Assembly (NCBI GenBank): GCA_027563935.2
Contig: CM050446.2
Location: forward strand, 128,108,499-128,172,498
From: Costus lasius
Taxonomy: Eukaryota; Streptophyta; Magnoliopsida; Zingiberales; Costaceae
Length of the DNA: 64,000 nt
Direction of reading: 5' to 3'
In this document: in pieces, positions 33,360-46,405 of the stretch
Position numbering within the stretch: position 1 is the stretch's first letter
How the letters are laid out: every line of letters starts with the position of its first letter
Notes under the pieces: model-generated
The model's input: only the letters and a program-made list of their open reading frames with translations
Databases searched by the model: none
Told to the model about the DNA's origin: nothing
Translations under genes and position numbers: made by a program

Positions 33360-33956
33360 GGTTGTGTTTAATAAGAAAGAAAGAAAATTGAAAAATGAGA
33401 AAATAAAAAATAAATAAATAAAAAAAAGAGAAAATAAAAAAAAAATTTAATTATGTTTAATTAGAGAAAAAAAAATTAGAAATATTGATATAGTCACTTT
33501 AGTTTTTTATTTTTACACTCGTATTATTTAAAGATCATTAAATATTATTAAAAATTATCATTTAATATTATTAAATATTATAAAACTAATTAATTAACTA
33601 TTAAATACTATAAAATTATAAAAATATTATTAAATACTATAAAATTAATTAAATATTATTAAATACTATAACATTAATTAAATATTATTAATTACTATAA
33701 TATTATTTAAATATTATTAATTACTATAATATTATTTAAATACTATAAAATGTAAGGGGTGAGATTAATACAAAATTTGGGCACTCTTTGTCGTTCCAGC
33801 CAAATTGGGTGGAGCGATTTTGAGGGAAAGTTGATAAACTTTTCTTTTTCTTTTTTTCTTTTAAATTTTTAATCTTTTCTATTAAACAGTTAAAATTTAC
33901 TATACTTATATCTTTCCTTTTGTTCTTTTCCTCTTTCCACTCCATTAAACACAGCC
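33360..33956. mobile_element. Tourist/Harbinger-like MITE, 597 bp
   Basis: The left end GGTTGTGTTTAAT matches the reverse complement of the right end (GGCTGTGTTTAAT). The direct repeat TTA lies on both sides (33357-33359 and 33957-33959), the target size and sequence of PIF/Harbinger elements. The interior is extremely AT-rich, with repeated ATTAAATACTATAA words at 33530-33750. It is non-coding. Confidence 0.8.
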
Positions 33957-34572
33957 TTAAATATCATTAATTACTGATGCTGAGTTGATCGTCGTTTTCT
34001 TAGAGGATTCAAATTATGCTCAATAGTCAGTCTTACTTTCTGGAAGAGAATGACAAGGAATTAAATAGAATGAATCATACAGATTGCTGACTTGAATCAT
34101 AACGTGTTCACACTGGAAGACGTGGATACCAACTCTGCCTCGTCGTCATGTATGGTTTAGGATCACTACATTCCATTGCTGACATTAGTTTTGCCTTTAT
34201 CTGATCCTTAATAATTATTACTCATCTTTTGGATTTAGCTCATGGAGACTTTGATTTTTCTTCAAGTCAACGTAGTTTATACTCTTATGCAAGTTCAGCT
34301 CTCAAGATCATTGCCATTAATTTGAGTTTTGGTTTCAAATGCATGCATTTCTCGTGTTCATAGAGACAATAGGCATCTTCTTTTGGCGGTACCCATTGAT
34401 AGTTTTTCTGTACACTGTCGGGATCTTTTTGTTTTAAAAATAATAATAATACCAATTCTTTAATATAAAATAACAACATTCCATGATTTTTTTTCTTTAA
34501 AATAATACTATTTATTTAGAAACGCTCTTTCTATTAGAAGCTAAAATACAGGAAAGCTCACTTAGACACTAA

Positions 34573-36219
34573 TGAGTCAAAAAATTATAGTAAATTTTAT
34601 ATGTTTATATCATCTTTTTGAATTGTATTTATGCTATTTTACTTATTTTTAAACTTAATTTAGTCAATTATTTCGAAATCTACACCTCTTCTTGTTTTTT
34701 GACTTTTCAAGTAAAATATACTTGTTTTCAAGGGATATGAAGAAATCAGAGGCCAGAAATGAAATCAAAACCAAATTTTATCAAAACCAAATTTTGAGCT
34801 GAGAGGGCAATTTTGAAAAAATTTTGTCATCATGCCCCTGTGAAAATTTGAACTAAAAATTTCACAATGTGTGATTTTAATAATTAGAGAAACAGCCGTT
34901 GTCTCACTCCCAAGTCTTCCATCGTCCTATTTAGTCGATTTTTCCTCCATCAAATTAGAAAATTTTAAGCCCTAATCGGAAAAACTAAAAACGCAAGATT
35001 GTTTTATAAATCGAGGAGAAGATTCAATCCTATTATCACGCGTTCTCGTGGAGAATCGAGGGAGAAATCGCTGAAGGCGCCGGTAGAGCTTGCCCTCTCA
35101 CCGAGAGGCGTAGAGAGCATCTCCGGTGACGAAATTTTCAGGAAAGCTTCGCTCAAGGGATGAGACGAGACACCGAAAATTTTAGATCGAAAGAAGTTCA
35201 AACGAGGAAGAAATTGACAAAAGAAATTTTAACCGGAATGGAAAATCACGTTTTACTATAGCAATTACTGTAGTAGCAAAAAAATTTCAAAATCATGGGT
35301 GTGATTTTTTGTCAGACCCCTGTGATTACAATAAAACCTTTTTTTTCTGAATTCTGAATATTTTTTATGAATATTTATCATGTTCATATGATTTTGGTTG
35401 TGTAATCTTTTATTTGGGACTTAGGGAGTAATCTCTTTTTAATTCTGTAATAACTAGATGATTTTTATTTTATTACTTATTCTTTGAATGATAATTTTGT
35501 CTATGTGATTATTTACTTTGAAATTATTAGTTTTATAATATTTGCATGTTTTAAGATTTGTAATGTGAACCAAAAGGTGATTTACGAATCTGAAATCCTT
35601 ATATTAAGATCTAGAAACCTAGACTATAAAAATAGCTAAGTCCTATAATCCTAATTTTTTAATGCTTGTTTTATATGTTAATATTTTAATCTAATGATTC
35701 CACTGTTTCAGACACGATAATATGGATCGAAAGATGATTTTAATTGTTAAAGCCTCTTAGGTAAAACCTATAAAATTAAAGTACAAAAGTATTTAATTTT
35801 ACTTAAGAAGTTGACATTGAGAGTTAAGCCACTAAAGTGATCTTAATTTTTTTTGTCTGTTTACTTTTATTTAAAACTGAATAGAAGTCACGAAAGTGAA
35901 GGCTGGTTCCGTGTAAATTGGATGTCCGAAAAGAGACAATTTTTTTTAATAAACTTTTTTTTATTATGATTTGATTAACTAATAAAAACTTTATTATATC
36001 TAGTCATAGGAATTAAAAAGTGATGAAATCTTAGTTCCAGTTTCTCTCTCCAATTTTTTTCAACATTTTTCACTATTTCTTTATTATTTTATACCCATCA
36101 TACATCGATCGCTTAACTAGTAAGAATTCAATTATTTGGTACTTAACACATAGGTATCTATGGGTTCGATATCTTTTTATTACTTTAATGTATCCGTGTA
36201 CTTGCGGATATAGCAGTCA
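34573..36219 (+). mobile_element. Decayed LTR related to the 29.6-kb solo LTR
   Basis: The left part (TGAGTCAAAAAATTATAG, then GAAATCTACACC) parallels the start of the 29620 LTR (TGTTGACACAG, then GAATCTACAC). The right part has GGGTTCGATATCTTTTTATT and TCCGTGTACTTGCGGATA, parallel to the diagnostic end of that LTR. It is much more AT-rich and diverged, and no clean 5-bp target duplication is visible, so both limits are approximate. It has no coding content. Confidence 0.6.
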
Positions 36220-37401
36220 CATAGATAACAAGGAGTTATATTAAAAAATTTTCCTAGCAAAAATAGTTAATTAGTTAGTAGCCTGTTTAGCTTCCTATGA
36301 ACAAAAAGATATATTATAAATTTTTATTCTAACATGAATGGAATTGATTTCATATATAATGTGATCACCCACAAGAGAATGAGTCGGATTATTAATTAGA
36401 TGACAAGCATTTTTGCAATCAGAGTCAATGAAGATAAGTAGTGCCATGATTTGATATAATTAAGAATGATATTTTAACATGACCAATTAAATCTTTTTCA
36501 TAAACTTTTTTTTTAAATACATGAGTTTATACATGTGGAGGTGAATTAAGAGCTTTCCAATGAGCTTAAAAGTTTGCCAAAATTAAGGTGACACAAAAGA
36601 TCTCCATATACATGCAACAACGAATTATTAATTTGTCGATAATTTAAATTATAGAAATGAAATTATGAAAAATATAAGGCAGAAATAAACTCCTACAAAT
36701 TGTAGGCTCCAAATGTAAATAAAAAAAATTATTAATTTGTAGAAAAATAAAAAAATAATTATTTTTTCTTAAAATAGAAATACATTCCATTATCACCAAT
36801 TATTTAGGAAATATTTCTTCCTAGAATTTCTTTGTGGTTTTCCCTTCCTCAATTCAAAACAAAATTATTTATATTATTTTAATAAAATATTGAATATTTC
36901 AAATTAGCCATGGTAATAGAAATTATTTTAGAACTAAGGGTTTATTTAAAAAAAATCATAAATAAATGCTCATGTGATATATAATATATTGTATCTTACA
37001 ATTTTTTCATAACACAAAAATGTAAAAAATCATTTAAGAAACAAATATAATAATTTTGCAAGAATTTTTAACATTATCATCTCCTATAAGAAGCTCATAT
37101 AAGTCATTTTTAAATAAGTTTCAATCATCATGAAATGCTAAGTAGAAACATCATGTATATTGGCTTTAGATGCTTATATATTGGCTGAACATCATGAATA
37201 TTAACTGCAGATGTTCATATATGATGACTGAGATTTTTGTATAGGTTAATTTGTATTAAAATTTGTATTTTGGATCAAGATCCGTGTCTTGAAGATGAGT
37301 GGATCTTACTCTTTGAGTTTTTGACCTTTTCGTCATTAAAGATAAGCTCCAATTGCAAGGGAATGCTATAAATGTGGAAACGGGGAAGCACTCTCGCACT
37401 T
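36220..37401. other. AT-rich upstream region of the subtilase gene
   Basis: This is non-coding. A TATAAAT word at 37368-37374 (CTATAAATG) lies only 30 bp before the chosen start codon, so the leader would be very short if it were the TATA box. Nothing else is assigned. Confidence 0.4.
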
Positions 37402-40400
37402 ATGTCACTGAGGGCGATGGAGATGGTGAGGAGTTCGAGCTCCCCTCTGATTCTTCTCGCGCTCCTTTGCTCTCTCCTCCTACAAACAAGGGTTTTCGCT
37501 GCCAAGAAGGTGAGCACTGCCTCAAATCTTCTGAAACAATTTGATTCCTGTTCTTCACTTCATAATTCCAATTCTTTTGTTCCAGGCCTATGTAGTCTAT
37601 CTCGGGGAGCACTCACATAGCTCTAATTTGTCCCCCTTGGAAGCTTCCAATATAGCAATCCAATCTCACCATAAACTGTTGAGCTCATCATTAAAGTAAG
37701 AATCGTTAAATCAGAGCAAAAAAAGCTTGAATTTTGATCCATCCTTCTTACTAAAAATCTAATCTTGACGGTCAGAAAAAGCAAGGAGAAGGCCAAAGAT
37801 GCAATCTTTTATTCCTACACGCACAACATCAATGGCTTTGCAGCATTCCTCGAGGAGGAAGAAGCAGCGAAGTTGTCAAGTAGGTATTCTGCGAACTTTT
37901 TTCTTTCTTACTTCCTTCGAGTGCTTGACCTTCGCCTCCTTGTGTTGGGTTGCTGGTGTAGAGCATCATGGTGTGGTGTCCGTCTTTGCTAGCAGAAGCT
38001 ACAAGCTTCACACCACTCGTTCATGGGAGTTTCTTGGTCTGGAGAATAATGGCAGAGTCCGAAAGGAATCATTGTGGACGAAAGCACGGTTCGGGGCAGA
38101 TACCATCATTGCAAATCTTGATACTGGTAATTTCATCTGCTTCTGATTTTGTTAGACTTTCAGCTCATTGATACAGTCAAATTGTACAAAATATCTGGAA
38201 AACAGCACACTGTCTCTCTCAAGATGCTGATGAGTAATGATCTTCTACCTTCCATTCTCTTTCATTTTTGACAATTGATCATTTCAGTGGTTTACCAATC
38301 AAATCTTCTAGAAAGAGGAAAAAGATACATAAAATGAACATGGTTCAAACGTGGATCAAAATGTTCAGCATTTCATTCCACATCTCTTTGTTGACTGTTT
38401 ACTACTTTTTACTCTACTCTGCAACTATTTCTTTGCCATTTTCATTGTTTGAACATGGTTCAAACGTGGATCAAAAGGAAAACCAGCTAGTAATTTAATC
38501 CAGAATCTGAATCTGAACCAAGAAGAACCCACATGGATGCTTCATTTATTCAAATCATTCACAAGCCTTGGCCTTGGCAAAGGACCTACCTACATTAAAT
38601 GCCCATTATGGATGGTGGTGGACAGTGCAATTGAGCAATCATCCAAATAACAAGAAATTGTGTGAAAGAAATAATGGCTCATCAACGATCAATCTTATAG
38701 ATGCACTAATTCATGTCATGGTTCAGCTCCTTATCCTTGAGGGTGTTGATGTGCAGGTGTGTGGCCAGAGGCTAAAAGTTTTAAGGACAATGGCTTGGGA
38801 CCAATTCCCTTAAAGTGGAAGGGTATCTGTCAGCAAGGCACTGATGAAAGTTTTTCCTGCAACAGGTGCATTTCTGCATTCCTCTTTTGCTTGCCTGTCC
38901 TTGCTCAACTCATTCTAATTCCTAGCTCAATAATTCCCAACTAAAGGGATGGAACACAAAACTCTCTGCCTTACAGTGTATATGAATCATGTGTTTATCA
39001 ATCTGCAGCAGCTGCATGCTCATGCCAATCTGAATTGTTCACTTCATGGAACACCAAACTCTCTAGTACTCTGAACTTTGAGATTTCTGATATTTCAAAC
39101 AACTGTGAAAGTCAATGCATGAACAATATCTACATTTGGAAGTACAGAGTAGTGGAAATATATTCCAACACTTTTGCCAATGTTCTAAAGCTAAGAGTAG
39201 ATCTCTAGCTCATCTTGATTGTTTTTCTTTTTTATTCTTTTCACACCTTGTCCTTTTCTCCAAAGTCTTCAAAGGTGCCAATTGCAAAAGCAATAGTGGC
39301 CAAAGGTAAAGAATGCAACTTTATATCCATAAATAACCTCTTTCTGTATACTTTAATGCAATTTATGTATTGCATGTTGGAACTGCTTGGATGAGGGAAC
39401 ATGATCCATGCAATAAAATAGGGTTTTGGGGAATCTTAATTCCAAATTGCCCTAGTTTGGGGGTTCTCAAATCAAACTTCTTCTTGGAATTACTAGAACC
39501 AGCACATGCTTGTCACTTATTATATTTTATAAAATATATTATTTCTTAAATAACAATTGATTATTCATTATTCTTTGACCTCCATCTCTCAATCCAATAG
39601 GTGTATATAATTGAATTTTTGCTAGGCATCATTTATTTTAAAATATATATAATTGACTTCTCGTAGATTTAGACCATGACAATGGTTTCTGTATCTAATT
39701 TTTTTCCCCAAATCTGATTTAATTATAAAAACCTAATATCTAAACCTAACCCACTTTGTTAATGTTGTATTTCCTTGGACGAAATCCAAATGCATCTAGA
39801 TTATTCAATGTATTTTCTATTTATTTCACTGTAGATTCCGTACAAGGAAACATAGTCAAAGTGTTTTATTATATAAACCAAAACTTAACTCTACGCTACC
39901 TCTAGCGATGAATCAATAATTTAAAATGTTTTTCTTGTGTATTCTTGATAAACCAACGTTTATATATAAATATAGAAGGATTTGTTTAAAAGTAATAAGC
40001 TCTTTGACATCTCTTTATTGCAAATAATTACAGATTTATTGTAAATAGTCACAGATTTGTTAAGGCGAAAACACATAGACGAAGGATTGATCTTTGAATA
40101 GAAAAAAAATTGATCCATATATCCCAAATAAATCGCGGGTATTTGATTAAATGAAAAAATAATTTAAAATTTTTTATTTTAAAGAATTTTATAATATATA
40201 TATATATATTATTTTTTTATTTTTAACTTTACCCTCTTTTTAAAAACTGCAATGAGTACTTTAAAAAAATTCATAAATTGATAGTAAATATTTTTTATTT
40301 TAAAATTAAAATAATTCTTATATTATTGATAAAAATTACTTAATAATAAAAAAAATTATGTGAAAACAGGAAGCTGATTGGTGCGCGTTACTTCAACAAG

Positions 40401-43400
40401 GGCTTCGAAGCCCACTCCGGCCCGCTCAATGCCACCTTCCAATCTCCGCGCGATCTCGACGGCCACGGCACGCACACCCTCTCCACTGCGGCCGGCGCCT
40501 TCGTCCCCTCCGCCAACGTCTTTGGCTACGGCAATGGAACCGCCAAAGGCGGCTCCCCTCGCGCTCGCGTTGCCGCCTACAAGGTCTGCTGGCCGCCCGT
40601 CAACGGCAGCGAGTGTGCCGACGTCGACATCCTCGCCGCCTTCGACGCCGCCATCCACGACGGCGTAGACGTGCTCTCTGTCTCCCTCGGCGGCGACCCC
40701 ACCGGCTTCTTCCAGGATGGATTGGCCATTGGGGCTTTCCACGCCGTCAGGAAGGGAATCACCGTGGTGTGCTCCGCCGGAAATTCCGGTCCCAAGCTCG
40801 GAACAGTGTCCAACTTGGCGCCTTGGATGATGACTGTGGGGGCGAGCACGATGGATCGGCAGTTCCCCTCCTATATTGTCTTTGGCAATTGGAGCATTAA
40901 GGTTCAGTTTGTTTTCGACGCAAAACTTATCGTCCATTGCGATGCATATGAGCATATCTTGAGAATATTTGTTTGCTTTACTTCACTCTTGCTCTACTAT
41001 GTGCATTACAAGGGTAAATTAGTTAAACATTGTTTGTCAGCAGATGTAAATCGGTTAAGAAAGACATTTTCACAGCCTAAACAAATATACCACAATTATC
41101 TTTACTGCTAACAATGACATTATTCTTTTCTTAAATCAAGTTTATTGTGCGAATATTAACAATGGGTGCATAATATTGAAGGTTATATATGCATTATTAG
41201 CTTTCTTAAATAAAGTTGCACGAATAATTATTAGATTGTTAATGCTATCTAATCTTTTAAAAGTGAACATCTATAAATATATATGTATAGAATGTAGTAG
41301 ATGTCTTCAGTTCATCCTTAGCTGATGATTTTGATCGATTATCATGTTTCTGTTCCTCTTTTTATTTGTGTTTCTATGAAAATTATGTCATTCGTCATTA
41401 TGTTGCAGTTATTTGTTGCTTACATTTGGTTTTACTGCTTGTTTGCTTTTTCTTACATGACTAACACGATAATCTCTAGTCTGCTTTTGTTTGCTAAATT
41501 ATGATCAATTTCTGGGTTGTCATCATATTTCCTAAGCATAAACATCTATCTCTTTATCTTCCGTGTTTACAGGGAGAGAGTCTATCTCCCAAGAGTTTGT
41601 CTGGTCAAAAGCAATACCCTATCATCAATTCCAAAGATGCCAAAATTGCCAATGCAACAGAGCAACAAGCGTAAGTGAAAGCATCGTAACATGATCTTCC
41701 GCCTCACCCCCAACAAAAGAAAAATCATTCTTGAAGTGGCTAGTTCAAATATTGTTCTTTGTTTTTCTCTCTTTAGCATGGACCTCAGTGGTTTTGACAG
41801 GATGTGTGTTCTCTTTTGATTCTGCAGTAGGTTATGCTACTTGGGTTCTCTAGATCCACTGAAAGTGAAGGGGAAGATTGTTGTGTGCCTCCGTGGAATC
41901 TCTGCTAGAGTGGAGAAGGGGGAGGCTGTCCTTAAGGCTGGTGGCATTGGGATGGTTCTCGCAAATGATGTGGACAATGGAAATGAAATCATAGCTGATG
42001 CTCATCTCCTTCCTGCTACTCACATTACCTACCCAGATGGCCTTATTCTCTTCTCTTATCTCAACTCTACCAAGTAAGTCCTCTTTCTGTCATGCTTAGA
42101 TGCTTATGTTTTATATCTAAGCTATACCAAGTTAAATGTTTTCTTTTCAATGTGCTACCAAGTTAAATGTTGGTTCTCTTCATTGGTATCACTTCTACTT
42201 GGCCTTCTTTCAGAATCAAATAAATTCAAACGTTGAATTTATTTCCTTACCATCCTTTTTCTCTTATTACTTACAATCAATTTCTGGAACAATTGTTTGT
42301 TAATATTGTTGTATGAAATCTAATATTTCCTATCCTAGAACACACTGAACAAGTGGAGAAATAATATATCTTGATACTAAGTCAAGCAGCTAAGGATAAT
42401 TTTTTTCATTTCAGGCAATTTTTATACAATGTGCACCATTTGGGTATTCATTTGAGTGGAACTATGGAACATAATTTAATAAGAATTATTCATCTACTGT
42501 TTTTCAAGATCAACTGATGCGTTACGGACTGACATCCATAATTGTATCATAGATCGGCCCTTGGATATATAACAAGACCAACAACTAAGCTTGGAACAAA
42601 ACCAGCACCATTCATGGCAGCTTTCTCTTCACTAGGACCAAATGTTATCACCCCTGAGATCCTTAAGGTTCGTTGAGAAAGTAAACTATTTTTTACATGG
42701 TTGATGTATTTGCTTCTATGTTTTTAACTGAAGCATTTTCCGCATTGCTTGCAGCCTGATATTACTGCACCCGGAGTGAGTGTCATTGCTGCCTACTCCA
42801 GAGCAGTTGGGCCTACTGGTCTACCCTTTGATCGCCGGCGTGTTTTCTTCAATTCAGATTCTGGTACTTCGATGTCATGCCCTCATGTATCTGGAGTTGC
42901 AGGTCTCCTAAAAACTCTCTACCCTCATTGGAGTCCTGCGGCAATAAAGTCTGCTATCATGACAACAGGTAAGAATTCTTCTACCTTTCTGTCAGTCACG
43001 AGATTTTGGCACTCATGAAGTTTCTTAGAAAAGCCAGAAAATTTGTTCATAACAATGATTAAATAACTAGACATGTTTTGTTTGCTTCAATGACGATTGC
43101 TCTTAAAACTGTTCAAACCCAACAAAGTAACTTCAACGATTTTTGTGAAAACAAAATTTGTACGTATTTGATATATCATTTCTCTTGCTGCAGCAATAGT
43201 TCGAGATAATGACGGAGAGCCAGTGTTGAATTCATCCTTCAACAAGGCCACACCATTTTCCTATGGTTCAGGACATGTGTGGCCAAACCATGCCATGGAT
43301 CCTGGGCTAGTCTATGATCTAACAGAAAGAGATTACTTCAACTTCCTGTGCTCCATTGGCTACAATTCTACCCAATTGGCAATGTTCAGCAACGAATCGT

Positions 43401-43744
43401 ACACCTGCCCTTCACCACCACATAGTATCAAAGATCTAAACTATCCTTCTATCACCATTCCTAATTTGTCTACCTCCACTAAGGTGACTCGCGTCGTGAA
43501 GAATGTTGGATCACCAGGAAGATACACAGTCAAGGTGGTTGAACCAAGAGGTGTCTCAGTCACTGTACAACCCAGAAGACTCTCATTTAAGAAAGTTGGT
43601 GAGGAGAAGAAATTTGAAGTTACTTTGGCATTGAAGGATGGCGAATCATATAAAGATTATGTTTTCGGTAGTTTGGTGTGGTCAGACGGGAAGCATTATG
43701 TGAGGACTCCTCTAGTGGTGAAGACTACTCTATGGAAGCCGTAA
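37402..43744 (+). CDS. Subtilisin-like serine protease, SBT5.3/SBT5.4 type, 783 aa
   Basis: Eleven exons join in frame: 37402-37509, 37586-37695, 37776-37879, 37962-38126, 38757-38865, 40370-40901, 41573-41670, 41828-42073, 42553-42667, 42755-42968, 43194-43744 (TAA). All introns are GT-AG. The protein has a signal peptide (residues 1-33, leucine-rich), an I9 propeptide (about 37-117, [19 protein letters not shown]), and the S8 catalytic domain with Asp161 (LDTG), His231 (GHGTH), oxyanion Asn337 (GNSGP) and Ser568 (GTSMS). A protease-associated region lies between (exon 8, about 410-490). The C-terminal fibronectin-like domain starts near [10 protein letters not shown]. Length and all catalytic residues fit an active secreted plant subtilase that matures by propeptide cleavage in the secretory path. 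A second in-frame ATG five codons downstream is possible. Exon 6 is much more GC-rich than the others. Confidence 0.93.
38336..38476. repeat. 26-bp direct repeat in subtilase intron 4
   Basis: An identical 26-bp sequence containing ATGGTTCAAACGTGGATC lies at 38336-38361 and 38451-38476, 89 bp apart. The origin is unknown; neither copy is exonic. Confidence 0.85.
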
Positions 43745-44206
43745 GTAAAGGCATGCAGGTCTTATTTCTTATTTTCTTTTCTTTATCTGATTCTTGTGGA
43801 CCTGATTAGTGCCAGTTGGTTGTCGGATTTATTAGGAGATGAAGTTTAATGGGGGATTACTGTCTACTACGATTCTGATTGATAATAAAAGCAATAAAAG
43901 AATTTTTCTGATGCTCTCATTTTCCTTTTCTTTTTGTCTAGATATTAGATACAGTTTTGGGTCCTAAATCATCTCTTTTGAGTGCAAAAACGAGTTTGAT
44001 CTAATGCTTCAAATTTGTCTTCCGTTTGAGTTTGACTAGTTGACTCATAGTGTGCTTGACACCTTTGGATAGGACAAATATTGGCTTCTTCCGGTCTGAA
44101 TATTTCTTGGAAAGCTCCTAACAACAACAACGATATTGGCTAACTAAATGGCGCTATTGATATTCCATCTAATGCCTATTCAATACGTTAGCAATTGACA
44201 TGATCA
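43745..44206. other. Subtilase 3' flank
   Basis: Non-coding. AATAAAAG words near 43884-43900 are candidate polyadenylation signals, about 140 bp after the stop codon. Confidence 0.45.
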
Positions 44207-44211
44207 CGTAG

Positions 44212-45331
44212 TGTCACGCCCCGGTCGGATCGGTCTAGAATGAGCGCTTATCCGCTTCCTAGAGCCGTCCGGCGGAATACCGGAACGTAACTCGCCCTAG
44301 GGTTTCCGACCCAAAATCAAAAACCCTAATCTCCCCGATTTATTTTTATCCCCAAATACAAGATCGCACGGAGAAAACTCTAACCCTAATTTAGAAATCC
44401 GATCGGAACCCTAAATTCCAAAATACCTCTCGGTCAAAATTGATTTTGACCACCGTTCGCCGATTCGAATTCGAAATCGAATTCGAATTTCCTTCGCTTA
44501 CGTCAGCCGCTCGTCTGCTGACGTCAGCTTCCGATTTCGTTCGCCGCTCGAAATCGCGTCGCCAATTTTGACTTCCTGCCTCGCTGACGTCTGCTTGCGT
44601 CAGCCGAAATCGATTTCGCCGAATCGATTTCGTTTGCCTCGAATCGAACGCCGTTCGATTCGTTACAGCGTCGTCGTCTTCAACCTTCGTCCGAAGCCGA
44701 GCGCCGCCTGCGCTCGCGACTCGCCGAAGACAACTCGTCTCTTCAGTCGTCGAGTGCCGCCGCCGCCGCCGGAGACGCCAAGACCTCGTCGCCGATTCAC
44801 AGAGAACAGAAAGAGCAGGGAAAAAGGACGATGTCGGAAGAAGCTTTATTTCCCTCAAATAAGCTTACAAAACTCCTCAGTCGTCGGCCCCTGGCCGGTA
44901 GCCCTCTCCCCTCCCTCGCCGGAAGCCACTCGTTGTCCGGGTACAGATCTCTCAAATCCTCACACGAATCCGCTCGTGGATGGTTTGAAGCTCGCCGATG
45001 GTGATCGAAGAATCCTCGCTGCTGCCCTCGTCCGCAGCTTTATAGGGGAAGCGCCGCCGCTTCCCTTCTCCTCTTAGGGCGCCCACCGCCCTAAGCTCTC
45101 GCGCGTCCGCATCCTTTGCCAAAACCTCCGCTTTGCTCGGTCCTGCCAGCGTCGCCATCCGCGTCTGCATCCGAGCTTCGCGGAGAAGACTTGCAGCCGT
45201 CCGCGTCCTCCGAGCGCCCCGTCGCACAACGCGTCCCGCGCGTTGTGTTGAATGCAAAGTCGAGCATCGACTTGTGTGGGCTTGGGCCTGCACATGGGTT
45301 TGGGCCGGACCGGGTAGACCGGGCCCTGACA
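44212..45331. mobile_element. Solo LTR of 1120 bp
   Basis: The unit starts TGTCACGCCCCGGTC and ends GGGCCCTGACA, with inverted outer ends TGTCA/TGACA. The 5-bp direct repeat CGTAG lies exactly on both sides (44207-44211 and 45332-45336). It is GC-rich and contains no pol domain. Open frames on both strands inside it are compositional. The length and ends fit a gypsy-type LTR; no internal part remains, so it is a solo LTR. Confidence 0.85.
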
Positions 45332-45422
45332 CGTAGGGATACCATCCAATTGAGTACAATACCCCTTCCAGAAGTTGGTAAGTGAGAACAATGTTGCACA
45401 TTTACTCTAACTGCTACTCACA

Positions 45423-45842
45423 TATGACTGGCAATGGATCGGGTACTCAAAATTTTATCCTAAACCCGAATATGTACCCGATCCGCCACCCAAACTCGAC
45501 TCAAATCCAGGTCGGATATTTAAATGGGTACCCGCGGGTACCCGATTAATTAAAAAACTAAATTATTTATTATATAAAATATATTTTAAAAATTAAAATT
45601 AAATTAAATATATTTATATAATAATTATTTATTATTATTTTTATATTTTTAATATTAATAAATATTTATATAATAGTTATTTTATTATTATTTATACTCT
45701 AATAATAAAAATTAATATTTTTATTTTTTTATTGAAGTCGGGTATCGAGTACCGAGTACCCATGCCCCTAAACTCGAACCCGTCATAAATAGGTCGGGTC
45801 GGATCAAGTACCCGTCGGGTTCAGATGAAATTGCCACCCCTA
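45423..45842. mobile_element. Diverged hAT-like MITE, relative of the copy at 14771
   Basis: The right end, reverse-complemented, reads TAGGGGTGGCAATTTC; the left end reads TATGACTGGCAATGG, a weaker match. The interior has the same plan as the 14771 element: GGGTACCCGCGGGTACCC near the left, a TTATTA-rich centre, and GGGTCGG words near the right. No clear 8-bp target duplication remains. It is older than the copy in the FKBP16-1 intron. Confidence 0.65.
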
Positions 45843-46315
45843 CGCACACGAAGTGTTCACTTATTGGAAGAATTCTTGAATATTTTTTAGGAACTCTTTT
45901 CTACATATGTAACTCCCTAATCCCTCTTACACGCTCAAGAGAGATAATTGAAGATTTTTTTTCTCTTTAACCAAGTAGATCTTTATCAATTCCACCAGGA
46001 ATGAAGGCTGTTGATGCCACATAGTGCTGAAACTAAGTGAGAGATTCGACACTGTAATTTTATTTATTCCGTGTTTAATTCGATTTTAACTCGTAGTAAA
46101 ATCTAAATTTTTAAACTATATTTATTATATTATAAGTACATAATATAATATAATCTTTCTATGTATTTAATAAATGGATTGGGCAGAAGTGGGCTATGGG
46201 TCATATTAACGTGACCCATTTATGATAGGATTTCTAGTATGCAGGGTTGAAAATTAAGGCAGCAACAATTTTAAGGGTGAAACTGCAAGTACGCACCGTT
46301 GTGGTAATCTAACGA
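45843..46315. other. Upstream region of NF-YC
   Basis: This is AT-rich and non-coding, with no clear TATA box. The GC content rises near 46316, where the probable 5' leader begins. Confidence 0.4.
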
Positions 46316-46405
46316 TTGAACCCTCGTCCTAATAATCTCCGCCGTCCTCCCATCCATCGATCACATGTTTCAAGCCCACTCCTGTTTCTCCTCCTTCCTC
46401 GACAG

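Noticed and set aside
40356..40955. 199-codon minus-strand frame
   Set aside because: It is antisense shadow of the GC-rich subtilase exon 6.
44391..45401. Several GC-rich open frames on both strands
   Set aside because: They lie almost wholly inside the 1120-bp solo LTR, lack conserved domains and overlap each other in several frames.
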